From NCBI GenBank assembly GCA_033812795.1, contig JAPXSY010000002.1, positions 39,110 to 103,109 on the forward strand: DNA of 64,000 nucleotides, written 5' to 3'. Within the stretch, counting starts at the first letter, position 1, and each line of letters starts with the position of its first letter. The notes beneath the pieces were generated by a model, which was given only the letters and a program-made list of their open reading frames with translations, was not told where the DNA came from and did not search any database. The position numbers were made by a program, and so were the translations under genes. The stretch comes from JAPXSY01 sp033812795 (GTDB lineage: Bacteria; Verrucomicrobiota; Kiritimatiellia; RFP12; UBA1067). Shown one piece after another: positions 36,744 through 45,714 of this stretch.

Positions 36744-37640
36744 TTACGGTTCATTCAATCCGGACGGCGTCGCGAAAATCCGTCCGGGCTGTGTCGCATC
36801 CCACATCAGACAAGCGCGGCCGATCTCGCTTTCCATGGCCTGCGCAAGCTGGTCGAAATGACGCTGCATGCGTGACACCGTGTCTTTCGCCTCATCCCGC
36901 ATGCCCTTCCAAGCGAACTTCACCTGACGGTGGTCGAACAGGGTCAACAGCAGATAATCCTCTTTCGATGTGTCCACCACCAGCAGGCGGAGACGGCATT
37001 CCGGCCGCTGGGCGTTGTTCACGAGCCGCACCGCAGCCAACTCGTTCCCCCTCAGCCGGTCACCGGGCTTGATCTGCTCAAACGCGTCCACCCCTTTGAT
37101 CATCGGCAACCCGCCGGTACCCGCATACCGGATGAACACAACCCCCTCTTCATCCACAACCCGGCCGTTCGACCCCACCCGGGCGATCGGTTCACGCTCA
37201 ATGATGTTGATCCGGATCTTATCCGGCATCCGGCGCACGATCGTGATATCCCGGATATTGGGCGCCTGCTCCAGCAACTCCTTGCGTTTCTTCCGGATCG
37301 GAATCGAAAAGAGATTGACCCCCTCGCGCAACCCCAGCACTTCGCAGATCAGATCCGGCGTCAGGGTCCTGCCGGTCGTGATCATCACATTCTCGCGCAG
37401 ATTGTGCAGGACAAACAACCGGCGCGAACAGAAATAATAGGCCTCGAAGAGGCGCCAGCCGCCCCATGTGACGACGAGCAGGATTACCATACCCGCAGCC
37501 ACCCGGATCGCGAACCGGACTCCGGGCGGCAGGTCCGTGACCACGCCCGTCACACGCCGCCCCTTGGCCTGCATGCGCTTCCGTTGCGTTCCGCCCTGCT
37601 TGAAAAAATCCCATGCCATACGTTTCGTGCCTCGTCTCAT
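36744..37640 (-). CDS. ftsQ: Cell-division protein FtsQ
   Basis: 298 aa. Basic cytoplasmic N-terminus, one transmembrane helix (FAIRVAAGMVILLVVTWGGW near 45), a POTRA domain (LREGVNLFSIPIRKKRKEL...IRDITIVRRMPDKIRINIIEREPIARV), and a beta domain. Start set to 37640 because of the ATGA overlap with ddl; ATG codons at 37646 and 37619 are alternatives. Part of the FtsQLB checkpoint of the divisome. Confidence 0.92.
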   Translation of the reverse strand: MRRGTKRMAWDFFKQGGTQRKRMQAKGRRVTGVVTDLPPGVRFAIRVAAGMVILLVVTWGGWRLFEAYYFCSRRLFVLHNLRENVMITTGRTLTPDLICEVLGLREGVNLFSIPIRKKRKELLEQAPNIRDITIVRRMPDKIRINIIEREPIARVGSNGRVVDEEGVVFIRYAGTGGLPMIKGVDAFEQIKPGDRLRGNELAAVRLVNNAQRPECRLRLLVVDTSKEDYLLLTLFDHRQVKFAWKGMRDEAKDTVSRMQRHFDQLAQAMESEIGRACLMWDATQPGRIFATPSGLNEP

Positions 37641-38533
37641 CCGCATGTCGCCGTCCCGATCAACCGCGCGCAGAGCTCGGAGAATGACAGTCCCGCCTTG
37701 GCCGCCGCTTTGGGCAACAGACTGGTGGCCGTGAATCCCGGAATGGTGTTGATCTCCAAAACATAGGCCTCGCCCGAAGAGGTGACACGGAAATCCACCC
37801 GGCTGACACCCCGGCAACCCACCGCCTGAAAAGCCAGCAGGGCCAACACGCGGCACTGCGCCGCCAGCGGAGCGTCCTCGACCGCCTCCGGAAAGGTGTA
37901 CCGCGTCATGCCGGAGGTGTATTTCTCGGTGAACCCGTACCAGCCCCCGGGCGCCTCAATCTCCACAACCGGCAGGGCCTCACCGTCCAACACGCTCACC
38001 GTCCATTCGCGTCCGTCGATATACGCCTCGACCAGCACCTCGCCCCGCGGATCCTTCGCACGCGCCTGCTCCAACGCGGCGGGCCACGCATCGGCGGACG
38101 TCACTTTGACGACTCCCACACTCGACCCGTCCCGCGGCGGTTTCACCACCAGCGGCAACGGCAGCGAGAAATCCTCCATGCCGCGCGACAACACCTCAAA
38201 CGCCGGCGTCGGCACACCAGCCGCCTCCAACACGCGCTTGGTCGCGATTTTGTCCATCGCGATCCGACTCGCGGCCGCGCCCGGTCCGGTGTAAGGCAGA
38301 CCGAGACGGTCCAGATCACTCTGCACCCCGCCGTTTTCGCCATAACCGCCGTGCAACGCCAGAAAGACCGCATCGACAGCGGACGGCAACGTGTCGATCC
38401 GGTCGGCATTCAACACCACCGGCACCGCATCAAACCCGGCTTCGCGCAACCCGGCGACCACCGCCTCGCCCGATCGGAGCGAAACCTCCCGTTCACTTGA
38501 CGTGCCCCCCATCATGACCGCGATCCGCTTCAT
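37637..38533 (-). CDS. ddl: D-alanine--D-alanine ligase
   Basis: 298 aa ATP-grasp enzyme making the D-Ala-D-Ala dipeptide for peptidoglycan. MMGGTSSEREVSLRSGEAV at the N-terminus, LHGGYGENGGVQSDL near 65, LVVKPPRDGSSVGVVKV near 135, and the metal-binding end GVSRVDFRVTSSGEAYVLEINTIPGFTATSLLPKAA. Overlaps murCB upstream and ftsQ downstream by 4 bp each. Confidence 0.96.
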   Translation of the reverse strand: MKRIAVMMGGTSSEREVSLRSGEAVVAGLREAGFDAVPVVLNADRIDTLPSAVDAVFLALHGGYGENGGVQSDLDRLGLPYTGPGAAASRIAMDKIATKRVLEAAGVPTPAFEVLSRGMEDFSLPLPLVVKPPRDGSSVGVVKVTSADAWPAALEQARAKDPRGEVLVEAYIDGREWTVSVLDGEALPVVEIEAPGGWYGFTEKYTSGMTRYTFPEAVEDAPLAAQCRVLALLAFQAVGCRGVSRVDFRVTSSGEAYVLEINTIPGFTATSLLPKAAAKAGLSFSELCARLIGTATCG

Positions 38534-40869
38534 CCGATTCCCTCTTCCGTTACCCCTCCCGTCAGCCCGCAGATTTCCGGTGACAGCGACACGCCCCAGA
38601 CCTGCTCGACACGCCGACGCATCCGCGTAACCAAAGCCAGCACATCCGAAGCGGTCACCGGATCCTCTACCGCCACGATATTGGCATGCCTCGCCGTTAC
38701 CCGGGCCCCTCCCACACGCATGCCTTTGCATCCCGCCGTGTCCAGCAACCGTCCCGCCGCATCACCCGGCGGGTTACGGAACACCGACCCCTCGGTTCGG
38801 AGCCCCGCCAGCGAAATCCGGCGGGCGCGGAACGCCTCACGCCGGACCCGAACGGCACCCGCATCGGCGCGTTCCACACGCAGAGCGCACGACAAGGCGA
38901 TACACCCTGTAAGCCCGCCACACCGCCGATAGCCGAAACCGAAATCCATAGGGTGCAGTATAGTGATTTCGCCATCCGAATTCAAACAACGAATCCAACG
39001 CACCCGTTCGCCGATTTCCCCGCCGTGCGCGCCCGCATTCATGGCGAGCCACCCCCCCAGCGAACCGGGAACGCTGTCCAAAAATTCGAGCCCCGTCAAT
39101 CCGCGCCGCTCCAACTCATCCAGCAGCGCCGCCCCCTTCCAGTTGCATCCAACCCGGATCTCGTCCCCTGCCGTTTCCCACTCCCGGCAGGCGGACGCCG
39201 CAAGACGGATCACGCACCCCGGTTCGCCCAGATCGCTGAACCAACTGTTCGCTCCCGCGCCTACAAACCGCCACGGCACATCGTCTTGCCGACACTGCTT
39301 CAGCAGCGCACCCAACGCGGTTTCGTCAGCCGCCTCCACCCGCCAGCGCGCCCAACCGCCTGTCCTGAAAAACGACCACTCCGACAACGTGCCGAAGGGC
39401 GTCACGTGAAGTCCTTCGATCGCACGCACGCGCTTCTCAAACCCCTCCGGATCACGGCAGGCGGGCCATCCCCGTTGCCGATCCTCGCGGATCCCATCCA
39501 CCATGCCAATCACGTCGCCCGCGCCCGCCAACAGCAACAGGCCGCCCGGTTGCAGCGTCTGCCGCAAAAACTGCCACGCCTCCTCTTGCGAGCGCGCAAG
39601 CATGACACGCGTGTCCCCCATCCCGGCCTCACGGAAATGCGCGTACAGGTCGGCGCTGTCCCCGCCCTCGATCCACGGCTCCGATGCTGCGTAGACCGGC
39701 AGAAGAATCACCTCGTCGGCCCCTTTCAACGCCTGGGGGAAAGCGTGCGCCAAGGCTTTTGTGCGCGAATAGCGGTGTGGCTGAAACACCACCACCAGCC
39801 GTGACGGCTCCTGAAGCCGGGCCATCGCCACCGCCGCCTCCAACTCCACCGGATGATGCGCGTAATCTGTCACGACGCGGATCCCGCCCTCGTCAGAAAC
39901 GCATTCGAAGCGCCGCCCCGGTAATTCGCCGCATGCCTGCGGCAGGGCCGCGAAAACCGCAGCCGGATCGCACCCCAAAATCAGCGCTGCGGCAGCAGCG
40001 CCCAACGCATTCAGGACATTGTGGCGCCCTGCGACGCACAACACCACCCGCGCCTGTTCGCGGCCACGGTAAACCGGGGTGAACGCGACGCTCTCCGCCC
40101 CAGCCTCCACCGCACAGGCCCGCAAATCGGCAGCCTCCCCGAAACCGAAACCCAATACCGGAACGGTCGCGGCCTGCGCCGCCAGTGTAGCGCGCGGATC
40201 GTCGCGACAGAACGCCACACCCTCCCGGGTCTGCGCCGCCACGGCACGAAAACAATTGAGCAGCGCCTCTTCGTTCGCAAAATGGTCGAGATGGTCAAGA
40301 TCCATGTTGGTGACCACCGTCACCGCGGGCCGGTACAGTGCCAGCGTACCGTCACTCTCATCCGCTTCGGCGACGAACACCTCCTGACCCTCCGCACCCT
40401 CCCACGCGACCTTCCCCATGGCGCGCGTCGCGCCCCCGACACACCAGGCGGGCGAAGGCCCCAACATCCCGAGCAGCCGCGTCGCAAAACATGCGGTCGT
40501 GGTTTTGCCGTGCGCCCCGCAAACCGCAACACCGCGCCGCGATGAAACCCATGCCGCCAGCACCTCCCCGCGAAAGAAGACCGGCATCCCCCGGGCACGA
40601 GCCTGCACCCATTCCGGCTCGTCCGGCGCGACCGCCGGCGTGACGATCAGGCGTTCCGCCTCGTCCAGATGCTCCGGGGCGTGCTTTCCGGCCACCGGAA
40701 TGCCCGCCTCTTCCAGCCACCGGCAAAGCGCATTCGGCCGCGCATCGCAACCGCTCACGCGCCAACCCTGCCGCGCCAGCAGATAGGCGAGCCCCGCCAT
40801 ACCGACTCCGCCGATCCCCAGCAGATGGACACGACCGGGCACCCGCCACTCTCCGGTTTTCACGTTCAC
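38530..40869 (-). CDS. murCB: MurC-MurB fusion
   Basis: 779 aa from GTG 40869 (AAGGTGG eight bases upstream); the ATG-initiated longer frame runs back into the sppA gene. Residues 1-450: UDP-MurNAc-L-alanine ligase MurC (HLLGIGGVGMAGLA, ATP site GAHGKTTTACFATRLLG, EADESDGTLALY, YAHHPVELEAAVAMA). Residues about 480-779: UDP-enolpyruvyl-GlcNAc reductase MurB (FAD site GAGANSWFSDLG, PGSLGGWLAMNAGAHGGEIG, EGSVFRNPPGDAAGRLLDTAG with the proton-donor Ser). Both active sites look intact, so two consecutive cytoplasmic steps sit on one chain. Confidence 0.95.
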   Translation of the reverse strand: MNVKTGEWRVPGRVHLLGIGGVGMAGLAYLLARQGWRVSGCDARPNALCRWLEEAGIPVAGKHAPEHLDEAERLIVTPAVAPDEPEWVQARARGMPVFFRGEVLAAWVSSRRGVAVCGAHGKTTTACFATRLLGMLGPSPAWCVGGATRAMGKVAWEGAEGQEVFVAEADESDGTLALYRPAVTVVTNMDLDHLDHFANEEALLNCFRAVAAQTREGVAFCRDDPRATLAAQAATVPVLGFGFGEAADLRACAVEAGAESVAFTPVYRGREQARVVLCVAGRHNVLNALGAAAAALILGCDPAAVFAALPQACGELPGRRFECVSDEGGIRVVTDYAHHPVELEAAVAMARLQEPSRLVVVFQPHRYSRTKALAHAFPQALKGADEVILLPVYAASEPWIEGGDSADLYAHFREAGMGDTRVMLARSQEEAWQFLRQTLQPGGLLLLAGAGDVIGMVDGIREDRQRGWPACRDPEGFEKRVRAIEGLHVTPFGTLSEWSFFRTGGWARWRVEAADETALGALLKQCRQDDVPWRFVGAGANSWFSDLGEPGCVIRLAASACREWETAGDEIRVGCNWKGAALLDELERRGLTGLEFLDSVPGSLGGWLAMNAGAHGGEIGERVRWIRCLNSDGEITILHPMDFGFGYRRCGGLTGCIALSCALRVERADAGAVRVRREAFRARRISLAGLRTEGSVFRNPPGDAAGRLLDTAGCKGMRVGGARVTARHANIVAVEDPVTASDVLALVTRMRRRVEQVWGVSLSPEICGLTGGVTEEGIG

Positions 40870-40882
40870 GCGCGGTTCCACC

Positions 40883-41935
40883 TTACCATGACCATCGGTA
40901 CAGGAGACGGGCGTCCCGCGCGTCATCCCGCAGAAAACGCCCCAGATCGGTCTGCAGACCGATCCCCCGACGCGTAAACAGATCCATCAGCGTGACCTGC
41001 TCTTCATACCGGAAGACCTTGACCGCATCCGTCTCCAACAGTTGGGCGATCCGGCTTTGCGCGTCCGCCTGATACCCGATCCCGTCGATCAGTTTATGCC
41101 GCAGCGCCTCGTCAGCCAGAAAGATGCGTCCGTCCGCCAGCGTCCGGACCGTTTCGAGCGGCAGCGTTCGGTTTTTCGCCACCAACCCCACAAACCGTTC
41201 GTGCATCGCGGTGATGATCTTCTGCACCATCTCGCGCTGTGTGGACTTCACTTCCTGAAACGGATTAAAGAGATCCTTGTTTTCCCCGGATTTCACGGTA
41301 ACGTCCCGGATCCCGATCTTTGCGGCGAGTTCCTGAATGTTGTACGCTTGCAGCAGAACGCCGATCGAACCGGTAAGCGTGGTCGGGTGGGCCAGAATCA
41401 CATCCGACGCCAGCGCAACGTAATAGCCGCCTGAAGCGGCCACATCCCCGAGCAGCGAGACCACCACACGGCCTTTGGACGATGTTTTAAAATCACACAG
41501 CGCCTGATACAGGATATCGCTATCCGTGATGCCGCCGCCGCCGCTGTTGATCTCCAGGATGAGCCCCGCGACCTCCGGGTCATGCCTGGCCTTCCGAATG
41601 GCGCGCAGAGCCGCAGCCGCATTCCCCGCATACCACGAGGCATCCCCCAGCATGATCATCCCGTTAAGCGGGATACGCACGACCTTAACCTCGCCGTCGC
41701 CCGCAGACCAAGTCTCGATCAGGTTCGGCGCCTCATCCACACCCGCTTCCGGACGCGTGCGGAACGAGCGGAACCACTCCATGGCCCCGTGTTCCCCTGC
41801 CACGCCAAGCACGTGAAAACTTCCTGTCACCAGCACAGCGACCAGCAGCCCGAACCCAATGAACATCCCGATCGCCAACGCGCAGCCGAACCCGCATCCG
41901 CGTCCCGTTTTCGATGTGTCCCGATTATCTGACAT
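40883..41935 (-). CDS. sppA: Signal peptide peptidase SppA-like (S49)
   Basis: 350 aa. N-terminal transmembrane helix (ALAIGMFIGFGLLVAVLVTGSF), then the S49 domain: GGGITDSDILYQAL, nucleophile Ser in GDVAASGGYYVALASD (near 190), GSIGVLL, and the general-base Lys in VTVKSGENKDLFNPF (near 240). This is the short, homotetramer-type SppA. First gene of the operon leading to murCB-ddl-ftsQAZ; 13 bp separate it from murCB. Confidence 0.93.
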   Translation of the reverse strand: MSDNRDTSKTGRGCGFGCALAIGMFIGFGLLVAVLVTGSFHVLGVAGEHGAMEWFRSFRTRPEAGVDEAPNLIETWSAGDGEVKVVRIPLNGMIMLGDASWYAGNAAAALRAIRKARHDPEVAGLILEINSGGGGITDSDILYQALCDFKTSSKGRVVVSLLGDVAASGGYYVALASDVILAHPTTLTGSIGVLLQAYNIQELAAKIGIRDVTVKSGENKDLFNPFQEVKSTQREMVQKIITAMHERFVGLVAKNRTLPLETVRTLADGRIFLADEALRHKLIDGIGYQADAQSRIAQLLETDAVKVFRYEEQVTLMDLFTRRGIGLQTDLGRFLRDDARDARLLYRWSW

Positions 41936-41969
41936 GTGCGTCCCCCTTTTTCAACCCGATACACGGTAC

Positions 41970-41997
41970 AGTATAGCAGACCCTCCCGGCACGGCAA
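41970..41997 (-). promoter_or_regulatory. Predicted sigma70 promoter of the sppA-murCB-ddl-ftsQAZ operon
   Basis: Minus strand TTGCCG (41992-41997), 16-bp spacer, TATACT (41970-41975), about 35 bp before the sppA ATG with GGGGGA as ribosome site. No other good promoter was noticed inside the tightly overlapped gene run that follows. Confidence 0.6.
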
Positions 41998-42113
41998 AGC
42001 GTTACCCGAAAGGGAATCGAATGATGACGAGAGATGCGCGGGGAGGGCGCGTTTTGTGTAAAACGCCGTCGTGCGCACGGAAGGGCATGGCCCCGTCCAT
42101 ACCGCCATGTTTC

Positions 42114-43385
42114 TCAATCGCGCCGCAACGCCTCGATCGGATCCAGGGCCGCCGCCCGCATCGCCGGATACAGGCCGAACACAATCCCGATCCCCGCACT
42201 GATGCCGAACGCCAGCACGAGACTGTACGGCTGCACAACGGTGGGCATGTCTGTGAAGAGGGTGATGAGAAACGGAATCGCCACGCCGAGAATCAACCCC
42301 ACGAACCCGCCCCCGATCGACAACACGCAGGTGTTGATCAAAAACTGCACCACGATCCGGCTGCGGCGCGCGCCGATCGCCCGCCGAATCCCGATCTCTT
42401 TGGTGCGCTCCGTCACCGACGCCAACATGATGTTCATGATGCCGATCCCGCCCACAAGCAGGCTGATGCCCGCGATCGCCCCCAACACAATGTTATACGT
42501 CCGTTTGGTGCGCTCCGCCTCACGCAGCAGCGTAAGCGGCACATCAATCCGGAAATCCTTTTTCTTGTGGAACCGCTCCAGAACCGCCTGAATCGCCTTG
42601 CTGCCGGATTCGACCACGGAGGTGTCCGCCATCTTGACGATGATCTGGCTGAGTTCGACCTTCTCGCCTTCCATGCCGCCCGCCGAATAGCGGATGTTGG
42701 CTTCGCCGAAAAATTTCGTTCCGGTGGTGATCGGGATGTACGCGTCCGCCTCGCTGTCCGGCGCGCGGACCGACCCGCCTGTCTCGTTCTGCACGATGCC
42801 GATGACCTCGAAGACGCCCGAAGCGATGCGGATCCGCTGGCCGATGGTCTCCTCGGCCGCCAGCAACCGCCGCACGCCATGTTCGGTCAGGACACAGACA
42901 TTCGCGCGTATCCGCATGTCGTGCGCCGTGAGAACCCGGCCGGCCAAGATCGGCCGTTGCACCACCTGAAACCACTCGGGGACAGTCTCCACCACGCGCA
43001 TCTCCAGTTGGCGCTCATTCAGACGCGCGGTCCGGCGCGTCATGCGCGCGGGCACGGTCATCACGACACCCGGCACCGTCTCACGAATGCGCTTCTCGTC
43101 GTCGTACAGCAACCCGTATACGGCCAGTTTGCCGCGCTGAGCGCCGGAACTGCCGCTCTCTTCGGACCCCGGTTTCACGGAGAGCACCATGATGTTTTCA
43201 CTGCCCAGCCGCTTGATCGACTCCAGCGCCTGCTGACTGGCCCCTTCACCGACCGCCAGCATCGCGATCACACTGCCCACACCGAACACCATGCCGAGCA
43301 TCGTCAGAAACGAGCGGGTCTTATGCCGCCACACATCGGAGAGACCGAGTTTCACGAACGGCCAAAAATAGGTGATCTGGTTCAC
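42114..43385 (-). CDS. MacB-type ABC transporter permease
   Basis: 423 aa. N-terminal helix (FLTMLGMVFGVGSVIAMLAVGEGASQQALESIKRLGSENIMVLS, the MacB_PCD start), a large periplasmic domain, and three C-terminal helices with FtsX signature TKEIGIRRAIGARRSRIVVQFL...ALDPIEALRRD. Lacks the fused ATPase of E. coli MacB; the ATPase is the neighbouring gene (ATGA overlap at 43382). Confidence 0.93.
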   Translation of the reverse strand: MNQITYFWPFVKLGLSDVWRHKTRSFLTMLGMVFGVGSVIAMLAVGEGASQQALESIKRLGSENIMVLSVKPGSEESGSSGAQRGKLAVYGLLYDDEKRIRETVPGVVMTVPARMTRRTARLNERQLEMRVVETVPEWFQVVQRPILAGRVLTAHDMRIRANVCVLTEHGVRRLLAAEETIGQRIRIASGVFEVIGIVQNETGGSVRAPDSEADAYIPITTGTKFFGEANIRYSAGGMEGEKVELSQIIVKMADTSVVESGSKAIQAVLERFHKKKDFRIDVPLTLLREAERTKRTYNIVLGAIAGISLLVGGIGIMNIMLASVTERTKEIGIRRAIGARRSRIVVQFLINTCVLSIGGGFVGLILGVAIPFLITLFTDMPTVVQPYSLVLAFGISAGIGIVFGLYPAMRAAALDPIEALRRD

Positions 43386-44107
43386 GCCTCCGCCTCCGTG
43401 ACCGAGAGGATCTTGCCGTCTTTGAGATGGATGCTGGCTTTGGCGTAGGCGGCGATGTCCGCCTCGTGCGTCACGAGAACCACGGTCTTGCCCTGCTCAT
43501 ACAACTCCTGAAACAACTCCATGATCTGCACACTGGTGGCGCTGTCCAGATTCCCGGTCGGCTCATCGGCCAGCAGGACCGCCGGATCGTTGGCCAGCGC
43601 GCGGGCAACCGCCACACGCTGGCGCTGCCCGCCCGACAGTTCGGAAGGCAGATGGCGCAGCCGGTGCCCGATGCCGACACGTTCGGCCAGTTGCTCCGCT
43701 TTCGCCCTGCGCGTCGTCTGCGAAAGCCCCAGATACAGCATCGGCACTTCGATGTTTTCACACACCGTCAGTTGCGGAATGAGATGAAAACTCTGAAACA
43801 CGAAACCCAGATTCCGCAGACGATGATCACTCAGCGAGTCATCATCCATCTCCGCCACATTCACACCGTTCAGCCAATACGCACCCGACGAAGGCCGGTC
43901 CAGACACCCCAAAATATTCAGCAGCGTACTTTTTCCAGAACCGCTTTGGCCCATGATGGCCCAATAGGAACCCCGGCGGATCACGAAGGAAACGCCGTCC
44001 AGAGCCCGAACCGTTTCGTCGCCGACCCGGTAATGCCGTTTCACCGTATCCAAGCGCACCACCGCATCGGGATCGGATGCCGCCCACGCTGTCGGCTGCA
44101 TAATCAT
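43382..44107 (-). CDS. MacB/LolD-type ABC ATPase
   Basis: 241 aa from ATG 44107. Walker A GQSGSGKSTLLNILG, Q-loop VFQSFHLIPQLTV, ABC signature LSGGQRQRVAVARAL, Walker B VLLADEPTGNLD, and switch His VTHEAD. Powers the permease gene. Overlaps the adaptor gene upstream by ATGA (44104-44107). Confidence 0.95.
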   Translation of the reverse strand: MIMQPTAWAASDPDAVVRLDTVKRHYRVGDETVRALDGVSFVIRRGSYWAIMGQSGSGKSTLLNILGCLDRPSSGAYWLNGVNVAEMDDDSLSDHRLRNLGFVFQSFHLIPQLTVCENIEVPMLYLGLSQTTRRAKAEQLAERVGIGHRLRHLPSELSGGQRQRVAVARALANDPAVLLADEPTGNLDSATSVQIMELFQELYEQGKTVVLVTHEADIAAYAKASIHLKDGKILSVTEAEA

Positions 44108-45714
44108 GGCATCCTGCCGCCTGCGGGCGGCCCCTCCCCACGCCGCGCCGGCGAGGGCGCGGAGGCTCGTCTGGGCTTGGCGGACGAGCCGTTCCGGTTT
44201 TCCGAACGCGCGGGCGCGCCACCCGGAGGAACCGCCTCCTCCACAGCCTCTTTTTTCTGCTCCTTCACTGGCGGCGCCAGCATGACCTCCTCGCCGACCT
44301 TCAGCCCTTCCCGGATGTGGATCATCCGGTTGTTGTCCATGCCCACGCTTACGATCCGCGGCACCCATTCGCCGTCATCGCGCACATAGACGCGCGGCAC
44401 GCCCTCCACGCGGACCACGCACTGCACCGGCACGTAGAGCGCGTTCTCATACGTCTCCTTGACCAGTTCGACATCACAGCTCATGCCGGGACGGATGTTG
44501 ACCTCCTTGAAATCGCACTCGATCTCGCATTTGTACAACTTCAGATCCGGATTCAACTGTGAACTCTGGCCATCCGGCAGGATCCCGATCTTGACCAGGT
44601 GCCCCTCAAACACACGCCCCGGGAAGGCGTCCACCTTGACACGCGCCTCCATCCCGTTTTCGATCTTGTTCAGACTGGCCTCGGGAATCATCACCTCCAC
44701 CACCATTCCGGACTCCAGCGGGATGTAGATCAGCTCCTGACGCTCCACCGCGGTGGAACCCACCGCCAGCGGCTTGATCCACCATTGACGCCGGGAGATC
44801 AGGACGGTCGAGGTGTACAGAACGATTCCGTTGGTGGGCGCGTAGATCTTGCTCTTCTCGATTTGGAAGTTCAGTTCCGCCATGCGGTTGGTGGCCCGAT
44901 TGAGTTCCCGTTGCCGCGCTTGCAGTTCCGTCTCCACCTGACGCAGCGTAGCCTTGTTCTGCCAAGTGGTACGTTTCAGCGCGCGCGTGGCTTTCCGCAA
45001 CGCGCTTTCCAGAGTCGCGCGCTGTTGCAAAACCGTGAAGTTGGTCAACACGCTCATTTTGGTCTCCGCCATGGCGAGATCGAGCTTTTTGCGCTGCAGG
45101 GCCAACTGGTCGGCCTGCAGTTCGGTCCGGGTCAGGAAGTTCGCCTTGGCGAGCCGCTGCGACCACTCCAACCGCTCATCCGCGCGCTTCAACTCCTCGT
45201 CCGCCAGCGCCACATCCGCCTCCGACTGACGCAGTTGCTGCGGATAATCGCCGTCCTGATATTTTTCCAGCGCCATTTTGGCCAGCATCATATTCACTTC
45301 CCGGTCCAGCAGCGCCGCTTCGCAGTCCCCCTCAGTGATGCCGAGTTTCTCCTGGGTGATGATCAGGTTCGCCTCTGCGTTGGCCACCACGATCTCCTGC
45401 TCGTTACGTTTTTCGATGAGGTCGCTGGAATCGAACTCCAGCAACAAATCGCCCGGCTGCACGCTGACCCCCTCGTCGATCACCCAGATCACCGTGTTGT
45501 TGCCCTCTAATTCGCTGGCGATCACGATCTTGTCGCGGCTCTGGATCGATCCGCCCGAGGTGACCGCGATCGTCAGAGGCCCCTGCTGCACGGCAAAAAC
45601 CGGCACGGCTTCGCTGGTTTTGTCCCGTTTGCCGAACCAGAACCACGCCGCCGCACCGAGCACCAGAAGCGTGCCGACCGCGATTCTTTTTTTCTTGGAT
45701 GTCTTCTTAACCAT
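44104..45714 (-). CDS. MacA/HlyD-family periplasmic adaptor
   Basis: 536 aa. N-terminal membrane anchor (RIAVGTLLVLGAAAWFWFG), barrel-sandwich start (AVTSGGSIQSRDKIVIASELEGNNTVIWVIDEGVSVQPGDLLLEFDS), a long coiled-coil hairpin (about 110-290) that docks on the outer-membrane tube, the second lipoyl half (IYAPTNGIVLYTS), and beta-barrel/MP domains. The C-terminal 50 residues are Lys/Glu/Pro-rich and low complexity. Bridges the ABC pump and the TolC-like protein. Overlaps the TolC-like gene by 8 bp. Confidence 0.93.
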   Translation of the reverse strand: MVKKTSKKKRIAVGTLLVLGAAAWFWFGKRDKTSEAVPVFAVQQGPLTIAVTSGGSIQSRDKIVIASELEGNNTVIWVIDEGVSVQPGDLLLEFDSSDLIEKRNEQEIVVANAEANLIITQEKLGITEGDCEAALLDREVNMMLAKMALEKYQDGDYPQQLRQSEADVALADEELKRADERLEWSQRLAKANFLTRTELQADQLALQRKKLDLAMAETKMSVLTNFTVLQQRATLESALRKATRALKRTTWQNKATLRQVETELQARQRELNRATNRMAELNFQIEKSKIYAPTNGIVLYTSTVLISRRQWWIKPLAVGSTAVERQELIYIPLESGMVVEVMIPEASLNKIENGMEARVKVDAFPGRVFEGHLVKIGILPDGQSSQLNPDLKLYKCEIECDFKEVNIRPGMSCDVELVKETYENALYVPVQCVVRVEGVPRVYVRDDGEWVPRIVSVGMDNNRMIHIREGLKVGEEVMLAPPVKEQKKEAVEEAVPPGGAPARSENRNGSSAKPRRASAPSPARRGEGPPAGGRMP

